Source: Crocinitomicaceae bacterium (GTDB lineage: Bacteria > Bacteroidota > Bacteroidia > Flavobacteriales_D > Crocinitomicaceae). From it: DNA of 64,000 bases. Positions 19,279 to 28,372 of the stretch are shown here, piece after piece. The stretch is from positions 94,611 through 158,610 of the forward strand of contig JABURP010000068.1 in NCBI GenBank assembly GCA_014762645.1, written 5' to 3'. Each line of letters starts with the position of its first letter. The first letter of the stretch is position 1. Below the pieces are notes generated by a model that was not told where the DNA came from, made no database searches, and saw only the letters and a program-made list of their open reading frames with translations. A program made the translations under genes and the position numbers.

Positions 19279-19863
19279 TCAACTGTAAAATGATTCCTGA
19301 AGGATACTGATCGAGTTAGGTCCTTCATTGAAGAGAAGATCCAATACGCTTAAATTACCCTGAAAGCCATGCCTTTCCTCGAATGGTTGGATATAACGGT
19401 GCGTGTGAAAATTTTGATCAAATCGGTGAGTAGATTCTTTTGTGAGATTATTCGATTCGTGAATAACGCTAACGGTCAATCCAATTTTATCAACGAAATA
19501 GTCTGTGAGCGTTTGATTGAGCTCCCATAAATAGGTGAAATCTGTGCGGATAATTGATAATAATTGATCAGCATAAAATTCGTAATATGGCGTTTTTCTG
19601 TAAGCACTTTCAATGGCTTTGATGTGATCTTTGCGCCAATTTTCGGTGTTGTGTATGAGAACATCACACATTTGCGTCTGTTTGCCATTGGGACGTTCAA
19701 CAGGCACTGTTAACCAAATACGCCCGTTAGCAGTCATAATCTCACACCGGGAGCGTAGTGTTTGCTTTTTGTAGGTTTCCGTGAGATTAACGATCACTTC
19801 TGAACTCTTCCACATTTGATAGAAGTACTCCAAATTCCCGCAATAAAAAGACGGAAGTACCAC
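19279..19863 (-). CDS. WbqC family protein
   Basis: 194-residue cytoplasmic protein with the WbqC family start (LPSFYCGNLEYFYQM) and core segment TYKKQTLRSRCEI plus WLTVPVERPNG. The family is linked to O-antigen or glycolipid biosynthesis and, in Bacteroidota, is regularly encoded directly after lepB. The chemical step is not established. Two bases separate it from the lepB stop, so it is the last gene of a dapB-lepB-wbqC operon. The stop is 9 bases from the convergent propeller gene. Confidence 0.85.
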   Translation of the reverse strand: MVLPSFYCGNLEYFYQMWKSSEVIVNLTETYKKQTLRSRCEIMTANGRIWLTVPVERPNGKQTQMCDVLIHNTENWRKDHIKAIESAYRKTPYYEFYADQLLSIIRTDFTYLWELNQTLTDYFVDKIGLTVSVIHESNNLTKESTHRFDQNFHTHRYIQPFEERHGFQGNLSVLDLLFNEGPNSISILQESFYS

Positions 19864-19865
19864 TG

Positions 19866-21737
19866 CTAGTTAATTGCTTTGAACATTCGGCTCCAGCGCA
19901 TACCACCTCCAAACATTCCTTTTTCCTGATCTACCGATAACCAGGTAAATGCGGCGTGTCCAACTATGTGATCTTCGGGAACGAATCCCCAGAATCTGGA
20001 ATCTAATGATCCGTTTCGGTTGTCACCCATCATCCAGTAATAGTTCATTTCAATCGTATATGTGTCGGTCTTTTTACCGTCAATGTAAATACCATCTGCT
20101 TTCTCTATAAGTTCGTGACCTTCATACGCATGAATGATGCGCTCATAAATAGGCAGTGTTTTATGGTTTAGCTGAACCACATCCCCTGCTTTAGGAATAC
20201 GAAGTGGTCCAAAATTGTCTTCGGTCCAGTCGTATGACGGATCATTTGGAAAGACAGGGTAGTATGACCCTCTATTAGCCATAATTTCCTTTCGATAATA
20301 TCCTCTTTCTTTATGAACAGGAATAAGGTTAGGAAAGTTTTTCTTCGCTTTATGATACGTTTCTTCATTCATTGGAATAGAAACATAAAATAGGCTGGAG
20401 TCGGTGAGGACAGAATCTGTAGGTGTAGCACCTAATTCACTCACACCAGCATTGAAATTTTTCACGAAAAAATCGTGTTGAGTTTTGGTCCAACTCCACT
20501 TCATACCCATTAACCACCTGGGGTGTACATATCCCTCCAGTACATAGTCATATTGCAAATGATCGCTTTTCCAAGCTAATTCACCATTGACGTATAATTC
20601 CTTATCTACAATTTTTATTTCATCTCCTGCAACCGCTACACACCTTTTTATATAATTCTCCTTTTTATCAACTGGACGTGTTAAAAGACCATTAAATTCT
20701 GTGAACATCTTTTCTGAATCTCTACCAATATAAGAGGAGTAAGTCACGCCATCATCCGTAAATCTTTTTCGGGCTTTGCTAATGTAATACTCCATGTTTT
20801 TTTCAAAAAACTCTAAACTTTTTCGCTCCTCATAAATGGCAATATAATGAGCTTCATCTCTTAGTATTTGGTGATAGTTGTGACCAATTAGCCCATCCGG
20901 CATTCTGGGGTCATTAATTGCTGTGTCACCTGCCGGGAAATTAAATACAACCACATCATTTCTATCTACTGAACGAATTCCGGGAACGCGCGTGTATGGA
21001 ATAGTTTGAATGGTAGAGTATGATTTCACATTGATTACCGGAATCATGTTGTGAAAGATTGGAAATGAAAACGGGGTCATAGGAACACGCGGACCGTAGG
21101 TGATCTTATCAACAAAAAGTTGATCTCCTACCAAAAGTGTTTTCTCCATTGATCCCGTTGGAATTTTGTATGGTTCGAAAACATACGTTCGGATAACGGA
21201 AGCGGCAATTAACGCAAATAGAATGGCATCTCCCCATTCTTTATAATAAGATTTTTTTCCTGGTTTTCGATTAGATCGAGCCATTGCAAATGGCACAGCG
21301 ATAGCATGACCAACAACCGGTAAGGCAAAAAACAACGCGACATGATCACTTGGTGTCCTCGAATTCACCTGGCTGGCAACATCCCAGTTCGTAGGTTCAG
21401 CTACTGGATATTTCTTTTTGTCCTTTGATATTTTCAAAAATACCGGATACGGAAAAAGTATCCCCAAAATGGTTTCTTTAACACCAAATTCGCCGAATTT
21501 CCGAATATAGGTAACGTTCAAACACGCCCACATGTAAAATTGTACACCTGGAAATATTAGAAAGAACGTCCAATATCTCGGTAATTTACAAGCCTTTAAA
21601 AGTTGCCAGTAATTAAAAAACGGTATAAAGGCATGTTCTGCTTTTAATCCTAAATCAGGAAAACGCTTATGCCACATGCCTATCACCGGCGTTAATACGA
21701 TAATTAAATAACCAATTATTAATCCGAGATATCCCAT
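19866..21737 (-). CDS. lepB: Signal peptidase I (long Bacteroidota form)
   Basis: Inner-membrane serine protease that removes Sec signal peptides. The S26 motifs are present: catalytic Ser196 in PTGSMEKTLL, followed by GDQLFVDKITYG; catalytic Lys364 in NYIKRCVAVAGD; and the C-terminal box YWMMGDNRNGSLDSRFWG. At 623 residues it is almost twice the E. coli enzyme. The first 160 residues carry extra membrane helices, and about 168 residues separate Ser from Lys (55 in E. coli), with another insert before the GDNR box. These inserts are usual in Bacteroidota. It sits between dapB (1 base upstream) and wbqC. Confidence 0.93.
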   Translation of the reverse strand: MGYLGLIIGYLIIVLTPVIGMWHKRFPDLGLKAEHAFIPFFNYWQLLKACKLPRYWTFFLIFPGVQFYMWACLNVTYIRKFGEFGVKETILGILFPYPVFLKISKDKKKYPVAEPTNWDVASQVNSRTPSDHVALFFALPVVGHAIAVPFAMARSNRKPGKKSYYKEWGDAILFALIAASVIRTYVFEPYKIPTGSMEKTLLVGDQLFVDKITYGPRVPMTPFSFPIFHNMIPVINVKSYSTIQTIPYTRVPGIRSVDRNDVVVFNFPAGDTAINDPRMPDGLIGHNYHQILRDEAHYIAIYEERKSLEFFEKNMEYYISKARKRFTDDGVTYSSYIGRDSEKMFTEFNGLLTRPVDKKENYIKRCVAVAGDEIKIVDKELYVNGELAWKSDHLQYDYVLEGYVHPRWLMGMKWSWTKTQHDFFVKNFNAGVSELGATPTDSVLTDSSLFYVSIPMNEETYHKAKKNFPNLIPVHKERGYYRKEIMANRGSYYPVFPNDPSYDWTEDNFGPLRIPKAGDVVQLNHKTLPIYERIIHAYEGHELIEKADGIYIDGKKTDTYTIEMNYYWMMGDNRNGSLDSRFWGFVPEDHIVGHAAFTWLSVDQEKGMFGGGMRWSRMFKAIN

Positions 21738-21738
21738 G

Positions 21739-22458
21739 TTAAAAATTTAAAACGTCTTTCATTGTAAATACTCCCTTTTTCCCTACAATCCATTCTGCAG
21801 CCAACACACTTCCCAACCCAAATCCTTCTCTGTTATGAGCAGTATGAATCATTTCTATTTTATCAACAGAAGATTCGTACAAAACCTCATGTGTCCCTGG
21901 GACCTTAGGTAAACGCAATGATTCGATTGAAAGTACGTTCTCATCTGTGATTTCAGATTTTTTAACATTCTCCCAACTTTTATATACGTTGTGATGTGCT
22001 ATAAGGTCCTCTGCAATTGTAATTCCGGTTCCACTCGGAGCATCAAGTTTCTCTGTGTGGTGTGTTTCAACCAAAGAAGCCTTATAATCCGGAAACTTAG
22101 ACATTATTTTAGCCAATTGGCGATTTAGTTCAAAAAAGATATTTACTCCCAAACTAAAATTCGTGGCGTACAGCATTGCGCCCTCATGATCTATACAATA
22201 ACTGCTTAAGGTTTCAAGATGATCATACCAACCAGTTGTTCCTATTACAATAGGTACGTCATTATCCAAACAATAACGGATATTCTCTTCAGCACTTTCC
22301 GGAATCGAGAACTCTATAACCACATCAGTATTAGAAAGGTCAAATCTCTCTTTGGGTTCATCCCGGGTAACCCGTGCCGTGATCTCATGCCCTCTCTCAA
22401 GAGCAATTTTTTCAATCACTTTCCCCATTTTTCCGTATCCGAAGAGCGCTATCCGCAT
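21739..22458 (-). CDS. dapB: 4-hydroxy-tetrahydrodipicolinate reductase
   Basis: Cytoplasmic NAD(P)H-dependent reductase of the lysine/diaminopimelate pathway, which supplies the cross-linking residue of peptidoglycan. An N-terminal Rossmann motif reads ALFGYGKMGK (residues 4-13). The family signature with catalytic His/Lys is seen in ETHHTEKLDAPSGTG (about residues 131-145), and GTTGWY is at about 74-79. At 239 residues it is slightly short but complete, as is common in Bacteroidota. It is first in the dapB-lepB-wbqC operon and divergent from the lipoprotein gene at 22545. Confidence 0.95.
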   Translation of the reverse strand: MRIALFGYGKMGKVIEKIALERGHEITARVTRDEPKERFDLSNTDVVIEFSIPESAEENIRYCLDNDVPIVIGTTGWYDHLETLSSYCIDHEGAMLYATNFSLGVNIFFELNRQLAKIMSKFPDYKASLVETHHTEKLDAPSGTGITIAEDLIAHHNVYKSWENVKKSEITDENVLSIESLRLPKVPGTHEVLYESSVDKIEMIHTAHNREGFGLGSVLAAEWIVGKKGVFTMKDVLNF

Positions 22459-22544
22459 TTAAATGTTTTTGCGAAAATAAACAATATTTGAAAGTAAGCT
22501 TTCGCAGTAGAATTTTTAACTTTAACCTGAATTATAGATCACCT

Positions 22545-23195
22545 ATGAAATACACATTTCTAGTATTATTCGGAGCACTAGTTGCTTCTTGTACCGGAGA
22601 AAAGAGTCCTTCTGATAAAGATCTGGACATTGAACAAGAGTTCGAAGAACTTTCTGATGAACTTTTGGGGGATGATACAGACAATCCTGTATGGACTATG
22701 CGATCTGATTCGGCGTTTTTTGAAATGGAAGTTCCAACTCAAATGGAACCCAATGAAAGATTAAATCCTATCGCCAAACTTAAATATGGCTACGTTGGTA
22801 AATTTGAAGGTGAAGTTAAAGAACACTTCGTCATTGTACTGGTAGAAGAATTACCTGATGATGTTGAAGGAAAGGACGTTGACATTGTCGGATTTACAGA
22901 GGCTTATATTGATAGTTTGATGGATAGTAAGGAAAGTTATGAAATACTAAATGAGCCCGCGCTAGAATCGATTAATGAGATGGATGCAATCGTTCATGAA
23001 TTAAGAGCTTCTTTAATAGGTACTAACGACTCATTGGTAGATATCTATTATATGTTAGGTGTATATTTAGGTGAGCGCGCTATCTATCAGGTATTAACCT
23101 GGACACTTATGGATCAGAAAGATGATTTTAGAAGTGATATGCGCCGAATGATTTACTCTTTTAGCGAATTGAAAGAGGAAGAAGAATTTGATTAG
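22545..23195 (+). CDS. Acidic lipoprotein, unknown function
   Basis: The ATG at 22545 is chosen over an upstream ATG at 22488, because it begins a lipoprotein signal (YTFLVLFGALVASC) with lipobox VASC, and a TAACTTTA box lies at 22517-22524. The 216-residue product is strongly acidic (many Glu/Asp) with a single mixed alpha/beta domain. Phrases such as VWTMRSDSAFFEMEVP and a C-terminal RMIYSFSELKEEEEFD recall small periplasmic PsbP/DUF1795-like folds, but no family is firmly recognised. It lies 20 bases ahead of ettA and is probably co-transcribed. Confidence 0.7.
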   Translation: MKYTFLVLFGALVASCTGEKSPSDKDLDIEQEFEELSDELLGDDTDNPVWTMRSDSAFFEMEVPTQMEPNERLNPIAKLKYGYVGKFEGEVKEHFVIVLVEELPDDVEGKDVDIVGFTEAYIDSLMDSKESYEILNEPALESINEMDAIVHELRASLIGTNDSLVDIYYMLGVYLGERAIYQVLTWTLMDQKDDFRSDMRRMIYSFSELKEEEEFD

Positions 23196-23215
23196 AAAAA
23201 TTTAAAATTAGAAAG

Positions 23216-24904
23216 ATGTCAGACGACAAGAAGATTATATTTTCAATGGTTGGTGTTTCCAAATTAACACCACAGGGTAAACCCGTAATTAAGGATATTT
23301 ACCTCTCCTTTTTCTACGGAGCGAAGATTGGAATAATTGGAGCTAATGGTTCGGGTAAATCAACCGTTTTAAAGATTATTGCCGGATTGGATAAAGCGTA
23401 TCAGGGAGAAGTGGTTTTTAACCAGGAATACTCCATTGGTTATTTGGCCCAGGAACCAGAGTTGGATCCGAATAAGACGGTAAAAGATATTGTAAAGGAA
23501 GGCGTTCAAGAAACGGTAGATCTGCTTGAAGAATACGAAAAGATCAATGCCAGTTTCATGGATGAAGAGATCATGAATGATCCTGACAAGATGAACAAGC
23601 TTATAGAAAAACAGGGGCAGGTTCAGGAGCGCATTTATCAATTAGATGCCTGGGAACTTGATAATAAATTGGAAAGAGCCATGGATGCGTTGAGGTGCCC
23701 ACCAGAAGACCAGAAAGTAGATACACTTTCAGGGGGAGAAAGAAGACGTGTCGCACTTTGCAGGTTGCTCTTACAAAATCCTGATATCTTATTGTTGGAT
23801 GAGCCTACCAACCACCTTGATGCCGAGTCGGTTCTTTGGTTAGAACAATATTTACAACATTATCCGGGAACAGTGATCGCCATTACGCACGACCGTTATT
23901 TCTTAGATAATGTAGCCGGTTGGATACTTGAGTTGGATCGCGGAGAAGGTATACCGTGGAAAGGTAACTATACTTCCTGGTTGGATCAAAAAACCAAGCG
24001 CATGGAGCAGGAGGAAAAACAAGCCAGCAAGCGCAAGAAAATGTTAGACCGAGAGTTGGAATGGGTCCGTATGAATCCAAAGGGACGTCATGCTAAAAAT
24101 AAAGCGCGTTTGAGCAATTACGATAAACTCCTGTCAGAGGAAGGAAAAGAAAAGGAACAGACACTGGAACTGCCAATTCCTAACGGACCGCGTTTGGGAA
24201 CCAATGTAATAGATGCGGTGAACGTGGCAAAGGGATTTGATCAGAAATTACTATACGATAACCTGAACTTTTCATTGCCGCCTAACGGTATTGTTGGAAT
24301 TATTGGGCCAAACGGTGCCGGTAAAACGACCATTTTCAAGATGATTATGGGAGAGATCAAACCTGACAAAGGAGAGTTTAAAGTAGGAGATACCGTGAAG
24401 ATTGGTTACGTGGACCAGGATCATCAGGAAATGGACCCGGAAAAAACCGTTTTTGAAGTAGTAACAGGTGGTACAGAATTTATTGAAGTAGGGAAAGATA
24501 AAATTAACTCCCGGGCATATTTGAGTCGTTTTAATTTTAATGGATCTGACCAAAACAAAAAAGTGGGTGTATTATCCGGTGGTGAACGAAACCGTCTTCA
24601 TTTGGCAATGACCCTGAAAACGGAGGCAAATGTTCTGTTGTTGGATGAGCCAACCAATGATTTGGATGTAAATACCATCCGGGCTCTGGAAGAAGGAATT
24701 AACAATTTCGCAGGTTGCGTGGTTGTGATTTCTCACGATAGATGGTTTTTAGATAGGATTTGTACACATATTTTGGCTTTTGAAAACAACTCAGAAGTGT
24801 ATTGGTTTGAAGGCGCCTTCTCTGAATATGAGGAGAATAGGAAAAAGCGTCTTGGGGATGAAGGCCCGAAACGTGTGCGTTTCAAGAAGCTCATTGTCGA
24901 CTGA
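23216..24904 (+). CDS. ettA: Energy-dependent translational throttle protein EttA (ABC-F)
   Basis: Soluble ABC-F ATPase that binds the ribosomal E site and gates entry into elongation according to ATP/ADP. It has two ABC domains without membrane segments. The first has Walker A GANGSGKST (about 44-52), signature LSGGERRR and DEPTNHLDAESV; the second has GPNGAGKTT, LSGGERNR and DEPTNDLDVNTI. The P-site-tRNA interaction linker, rich in Lys/Arg/Glu, lies between them, with the EttA-typical WVRMNPKGRHAKNKARL. The 562-residue length and the toe/arm insert fit EttA rather than Uup or YheS. It is probably in an operon with the lipoprotein 20 bases upstream. Confidence 0.95.
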   Translation: MSDDKKIIFSMVGVSKLTPQGKPVIKDIYLSFFYGAKIGIIGANGSGKSTVLKIIAGLDKAYQGEVVFNQEYSIGYLAQEPELDPNKTVKDIVKEGVQETVDLLEEYEKINASFMDEEIMNDPDKMNKLIEKQGQVQERIYQLDAWELDNKLERAMDALRCPPEDQKVDTLSGGERRRVALCRLLLQNPDILLLDEPTNHLDAESVLWLEQYLQHYPGTVIAITHDRYFLDNVAGWILELDRGEGIPWKGNYTSWLDQKTKRMEQEEKQASKRKKMLDRELEWVRMNPKGRHAKNKARLSNYDKLLSEEGKEKEQTLELPIPNGPRLGTNVIDAVNVAKGFDQKLLYDNLNFSLPPNGIVGIIGPNGAGKTTIFKMIMGEIKPDKGEFKVGDTVKIGYVDQDHQEMDPEKTVFEVVTGGTEFIEVGKDKINSRAYLSRFNFNGSDQNKKVGVLSGGERNRLHLAMTLKTEANVLLLDEPTNDLDVNTIRALEEGINNFAGCVVVISHDRWFLDRICTHILAFENNSEVYWFEGAFSEYEENRKKRLGDEGPKRVRFKKLIVD

Positions 24905-24966
24905 TTCTTTTAATCACCCAACCCTTTAGTTGAATCATCCGTTCTGCCCATTGAAATGTTAACCAT

Positions 24967-25005
24967 GCAATGAGGAAAAATCCCTCATGCTCAAAACGTT
25001 GAGGG
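24967..25005. repeat. Overlapping alternative hairpins
   Basis: TGAGG (24971-24975) can pair with CCTCA (24983-24987), extended outward by GC/GC and A-T with one bulge. The same CCCTCA (24982-24987) can instead pair with TGAGGG (25000-25005). The two stems exclude each other. The right arm overlaps the likely -33 region of the downstream promoter. There is no clear T-run, so a simple terminator is less likely. Confidence 0.45.
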
Positions 25006-25019
25006 TTTCAAAATTGCAT

Positions 25020-25027
25020 TATATTTG
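25020..25027 (+). promoter_or_regulatory. -7 box for lipoprotein/barrel operon
   Basis: TATATTTG is an exact TAnnTTTG match, with TTG 18 bases upstream at 24999-25001 as a partial -33. It ends 24 bases before the ATG at 25052. A TTG start at 25025 would lie inside this box, which argues for the ATG. Confidence 0.6.
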
Positions 25028-25051
25028 ACCAAAATTAATTTTAAACTAGTT

Positions 25052-25969
25052 ATGAAAAGAAGAATTTTATCAGTCATGGCAATTGCAGCCGTTGCATTTG
25101 TTTCATGTAACAAAGATGAAGATGCTTCCACTGAATTAGGGGAAGCGACTATCAAAGGAAATGTATGGGCTGACCTGGATCAAACAGATAGTGATGTTGA
25201 AGGTGTTGAAGGTATGCAGGTTACCGTAGTTGTAAATACAGCAGACTGGGATCAACAACCAGTTCCTGGTTACAACTATGATGAGAAAGTTTATACCGCA
25301 ACAACGCTTGCAAATGGTGATTACGAGTTGATCATCCCGGCAACAGATGACGGGTATAACATTACAATTGAGTTTGAAGATGTGTATACGACAAGAACTA
25401 CACCAACAGGAACTCAAGATGTTAAAGTAACCCGTGCTAACATCAACAAATTTATTTATAGTGGTGCGGTTATCACAACTAAAGATGAAGCTTCGGTTAC
25501 TGTTGTTAATTCAAATAACCAGGCGCACGGTACCGCAACTATTCACGGAACAGTTTGGGTAGATACAGATGATACCTGGTGGGATGGAACAGACCCTGGA
25601 TACGTTAAATTTACTGGCAGTACGAATCCTACATTAAATCAGCAAAATGTAGTATGGAGATATGAAGCTGGAAATGCTCCATATAACTCTAATGACAACA
25701 CAGTTTACACAGCTGCAATTAGTACAGCAGATGGTTCGTACACATTGACTGTGCCTACGGAGTCACTTACAGGAAACTATATTTTTATTGACTGGGGTGT
25801 GCTTGATTTTATCGGAGATGGTAAAATCAATAATGCTGCAGGAACTGCAGATACTACATCATCTGGTGTATATACAGGATCAGGTATTCAGGATTTTAAC
25901 GGATTCGGATACATTGATGGTGACATTGATGTAAACATGGATATCTTCCTAAACTTTCAACCACTATAG
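25052..25969 (+). CDS. Lipoprotein with duplicated beta-sandwich domain
   Basis: Start ATG 25052 gives a lipoprotein signal (RILSVMAIAAVAFVSC, lipobox FVSC). The mature 288 residues contain two related modules: the first opens with ATIKGNVWADLDQTDSD (about residue 28), the second with ATIHGTVWVDTDDTWWDG (about 160). Each then runs into VVNT/VVWR strands and a YELIIPATD or YTLTVPTES strand, as in carboxypeptidase-regulatory or SdrD-type prealbumin-like domains. Surface or periplasmic lipoprotein; binding role unknown. The gene for an outer-membrane barrel follows after 54 bases on the same strand and the two probably form one transcript, since a terminator is found only after the second. Confidence 0.72.
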   Translation: MKRRILSVMAIAAVAFVSCNKDEDASTELGEATIKGNVWADLDQTDSDVEGVEGMQVTVVVNTADWDQQPVPGYNYDEKVYTATTLANGDYELIIPATDDGYNITIEFEDVYTTRTTPTGTQDVKVTRANINKFIYSGAVITTKDEASVTVVNSNNQAHGTATIHGTVWVDTDDTWWDGTDPGYVKFTGSTNPTLNQQNVVWRYEAGNAPYNSNDNTVYTAAISTADGSYTLTVPTESLTGNYIFIDWGVLDFIGDGKINNAAGTADTTSSGVYTGSGIQDFNGFGYIDGDIDVNMDIFLNFQPL

Positions 25970-26023
25970 TCGTTTGAATAATTTACGATTAAATTGAATT
26001 ATTAACTCAAAACGATTTTTAGA

Positions 26024-26914
26024 ATGAAGAAAGTACTAGGTATTGCTTGTGCATTGTGTATCGGGGTTGCTGCCTCAGCACAAAACGAGCAAATTCAAAA
26101 TAAAAAAGGTGTCGACATTATGCCCGTAAGCGGAGAATACTCTGTAGGTATTGGTGTTGGACTGAACTCAGTAACTGGATGGATTGGTTCTATGTTTGGA
26201 TATACGGGCTATAACAGCTTTTCTCAAACGTATGTAAACAATCCATTATTCTCAGGAACTCCTATAAGTATCTGGGGTAAATACATGGTGTCAGACGATA
26301 ATGCGCTAAGAATGTCATTATCAAATACCGGAATAGATAACACGAATCTTTACAACGTTTTTGATGACAGATCAAATAATCCTGATTCAATGGTTGTGGA
26401 CAAAAGAAGGATCAATTCATCTACAACGTATCTTTCAGCTGGATGGGAATTCAGAAGAGGAAAAACCAGGCTTAGAGGTTTGTACGGTGGTGATGCAGTT
26501 ATCTCATGGGCAAACAGCCATGACCATTTCGTATATGGTAACAGTTTAACTGCTGGAAACCTTACTCCAACTCAGGCAGCGGCTATGCCGGCCTGGAACG
26601 CTACATGGGGTAGAACTACTCAGGTAAGAAACGGAGCTACATTCGGAATTGGAGTGAGAGCTTTTGTTGGCGTTGAGTATTTCATTGCTCCTAAAATCTG
26701 TATCGGTACAGAGTTTGGATGGAGTGCCAGATACGAAGTAACCGGAGAAAGTAAAGTGGATTACGAAAGATTTGATCCATTTATTGACACAGACGGCGAC
26801 GGATCCCCGGATGGTGCTGTTAGAACACATACAGAAACTACTCTTGGTAGCAGAACATGGTCAACCGGATTGGATAACTTCAATACGCAGTTGTACTTTA
26901 ATTTCTACTTCTAA
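26024..26914 (+). CDS. Outer-membrane beta-barrel protein
   Basis: 296 residues with a standard signal peptide (VLGIACALCIGVAASAQ) and alternating amphipathic strands throughout, ending with the aromatic FNTQLYFNFYF typical of BAM-recognised barrels. A short DTDGDGSPDGA loop near residue 265 resembles a calcium-binding TSP3 motif, placed between two late strands. It is downstream of the two-module lipoprotein in one probable transcript and ends at a strong terminator. No transport family can be named. Confidence 0.75.
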   Translation: MKKVLGIACALCIGVAASAQNEQIQNKKGVDIMPVSGEYSVGIGVGLNSVTGWIGSMFGYTGYNSFSQTYVNNPLFSGTPISIWGKYMVSDDNALRMSLSNTGIDNTNLYNVFDDRSNNPDSMVVDKRRINSSTTYLSAGWEFRRGKTRLRGLYGGDAVISWANSHDHFVYGNSLTAGNLTPTQAAAMPAWNATWGRTTQVRNGATFGIGVRAFVGVEYFIAPKICIGTEFGWSARYEVTGESKVDYERFDPFIDTDGDGSPDGAVRTHTETTLGSRTWSTGLDNFNTQLYFNFYF

Positions 26915-26940
26915 GAAGTAAATACGTATTAAAAATAAGA

Positions 26941-26968
26941 ACCCCGGTCACGCGATCGGGGTTTTTTT
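26941..26968 (+). terminator. Rho-independent terminator
   Basis: Stem ACCCCGGTC pairs with GATCGGGGT (9 pairs, one G-U) around a 4-base loop, followed by TTTTTT. It ends the lipoprotein/barrel operon. Confidence 0.9.
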
Positions 26969-26983
26969 ATGCAAAGAACTTAC

Positions 26984-26991
26984 TACCTTTG
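26984..26991 (+). promoter_or_regulatory. -7 box for cystathionine beta-synthase gene
   Basis: TACCTTTG is an exact TAnnTTTG match, ending 19 bases before the ATG at 27011 and directly after the preceding terminator. Confidence 0.55.
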
Positions 26992-27010
26992 CATACATTA
27001 AATTGCTATC

Positions 27011-28372
27011 ATGAAATATTTCAACAACGTACTTGAAACCATTGGAAACACTCCACTAATCAAATTAAATAAGATTCCAAAGGACATTGATGCCCTGATT
27101 TTAGCCAAGGTTGAAACCACCAATCCGGGGAACTCTGTAAAAGACCGAATGGCGCTTAAAATGATAGAAGATGCCGAAGAACAAGGTCTTATCAAGCCCG
27201 GTGGAACAGTAATTGAAGGAACTTCCGGAAATACTGGTATGGGACTGGCTCTCGCTTGTATCGCCAAAGGGTATAAACTGGTGTGTGTGTTAAGTGATAA
27301 GCAATCAAAAGAAAAAATGGATATCCTGAGAGCTGTGGGAGCTGAGGTTGTTGTATGCCCAACTAATGTAGAACCAGAAGATCCACGGTCTTATTATTCC
27401 GTGTCAAAGAGATTGGCAGAAGAAACGCCCAACTCATGGTATGTTAATCAGTACGATAACCCATCAAACACAGTAGCACACTACGAGCAAACCGGCCCGG
27501 AGTTATGGGAACAAACCGAAGGAAAGATTACCCATTTTGTAGTTGGAGTAGGTACAGGTGGAACCATTTCAGGAGTAGGAAAATACCTGAAAGAAAAGAA
27601 TCCGGACGTACAAATCCTTGGTATTGATACCTATGGATCTGTATTTAAAAAATACCACGAAACCGGAATTTTTGATGAAAATGAGATCTATCCCTACATC
27701 ACAGAAGGTATTGGTGAGGATATACTACCAAAGAATGTTGATTTTTCAGTGATTGATCATTTTGAAAAGGTCACGGATAGAGATGCTGCTATCTATACAA
27801 GAAAACTGGCAAGGGAAGAAGGTATTTTTGTAGGTAACTCTGCGGGAGCAGCAATAGCAGGTATTTTACAGATGAAGGACCGATTTAAGAAGGGGGACGT
27901 GGTTGTGGTTTTATTCCACGATCATGGTAGCCGATACGTTGGTAAAATGTTCAATGATGACTGGATGCGGGAAAGAGGATTCCTGGAAGAAGGATTTAAA
28001 AATGCAAGGGATTTGGCCAATACTCACGGAGAAGAAGAACTCGTTACCTGTGGATCTGAAGAATTGGTATCGCATGCTGTTGCCAAGATGAAAGCGCAAA
28101 ACATTTCTCAGATCCCAATTACAAAAAACGGTGAATTTGTTGGTTATGTGGATGAAACGAAACTATATCAACAGTTGATTGATGAGTCTATTGAAATGGA
28201 TACGCCATTGAGCAAGGTGATGGAGCCACCACTTCCTGTTGTTCCAGCCTCTGCAAAAATTGAAGAAATTTCCGGAAAAATTAACCGACAGGTGCCGGCA
28301 GTTCTGGTTGATCTGGGTGACGGTAAATACCATATTCTGACACGTCACGACCTGATTACTACGTTGGCATAA
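27011..28372 (+). CDS. Cystathionine beta-synthase (PLP domain plus CBS pair)
   Basis: PLP-dependent enzyme that condenses serine and homocysteine to cystathionine, or acts as an O-acetylserine-type synthase; the CBS-domain pair favours the former. PLP Lys44 sits in NPGNSVKDR; the phosphate and substrate loops are GTSGNTG (70-76) and GVGTGGTISG (about 180-190); GNSAGAAIAG follows. Residues about 335-453 form two CBS (Bateman) domains that bind adenosyl ligands and tune activity. No N-terminal haem domain is present. Its stop overlaps the next start by one base (TAATG), so translation of the metal-receptor protein is coupled to it. Confidence 0.9.
   Translation: MKYFNNVLETIGNTPLIKLNKIPKDIDALILAKVETTNPGNSVKDRMALKMIEDAEEQGLIKPGGTVIEGTSGNTGMGLALACIAKGYKLVCVLSDKQSKEKMDILRAVGAEVVVCPTNVEPEDPRSYYSVSKRLAEETPNSWYVNQYDNPSNTVAHYEQTGPELWEQTEGKITHFVVGVGTGGTISGVGKYLKEKNPDVQILGIDTYGSVFKKYHETGIFDENEIYPYITEGIGEDILPKNVDFSVIDHFEKVTDRDAAIYTRKLAREEGIFVGNSAGAAIAGILQMKDRFKKGDVVVVLFHDHGSRYVGKMFNDDWMRERGFLEEGFKNARDLANTHGEEELVTCGSEELVSHAVAKMKAQNISQIPITKNGEFVGYVDETKLYQQLIDESIEMDTPLSKVMEPPLPVVPASAKIEEISGKINRQVPAVLVDLGDGKYHILTRHDLITTLA

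Noticed and set aside
22488..22544. Longer start for the acidic lipoprotein
   Set aside because: The lipoprotein signal begins at ATG 22545, and a TAACTTTA box lies within the extension.
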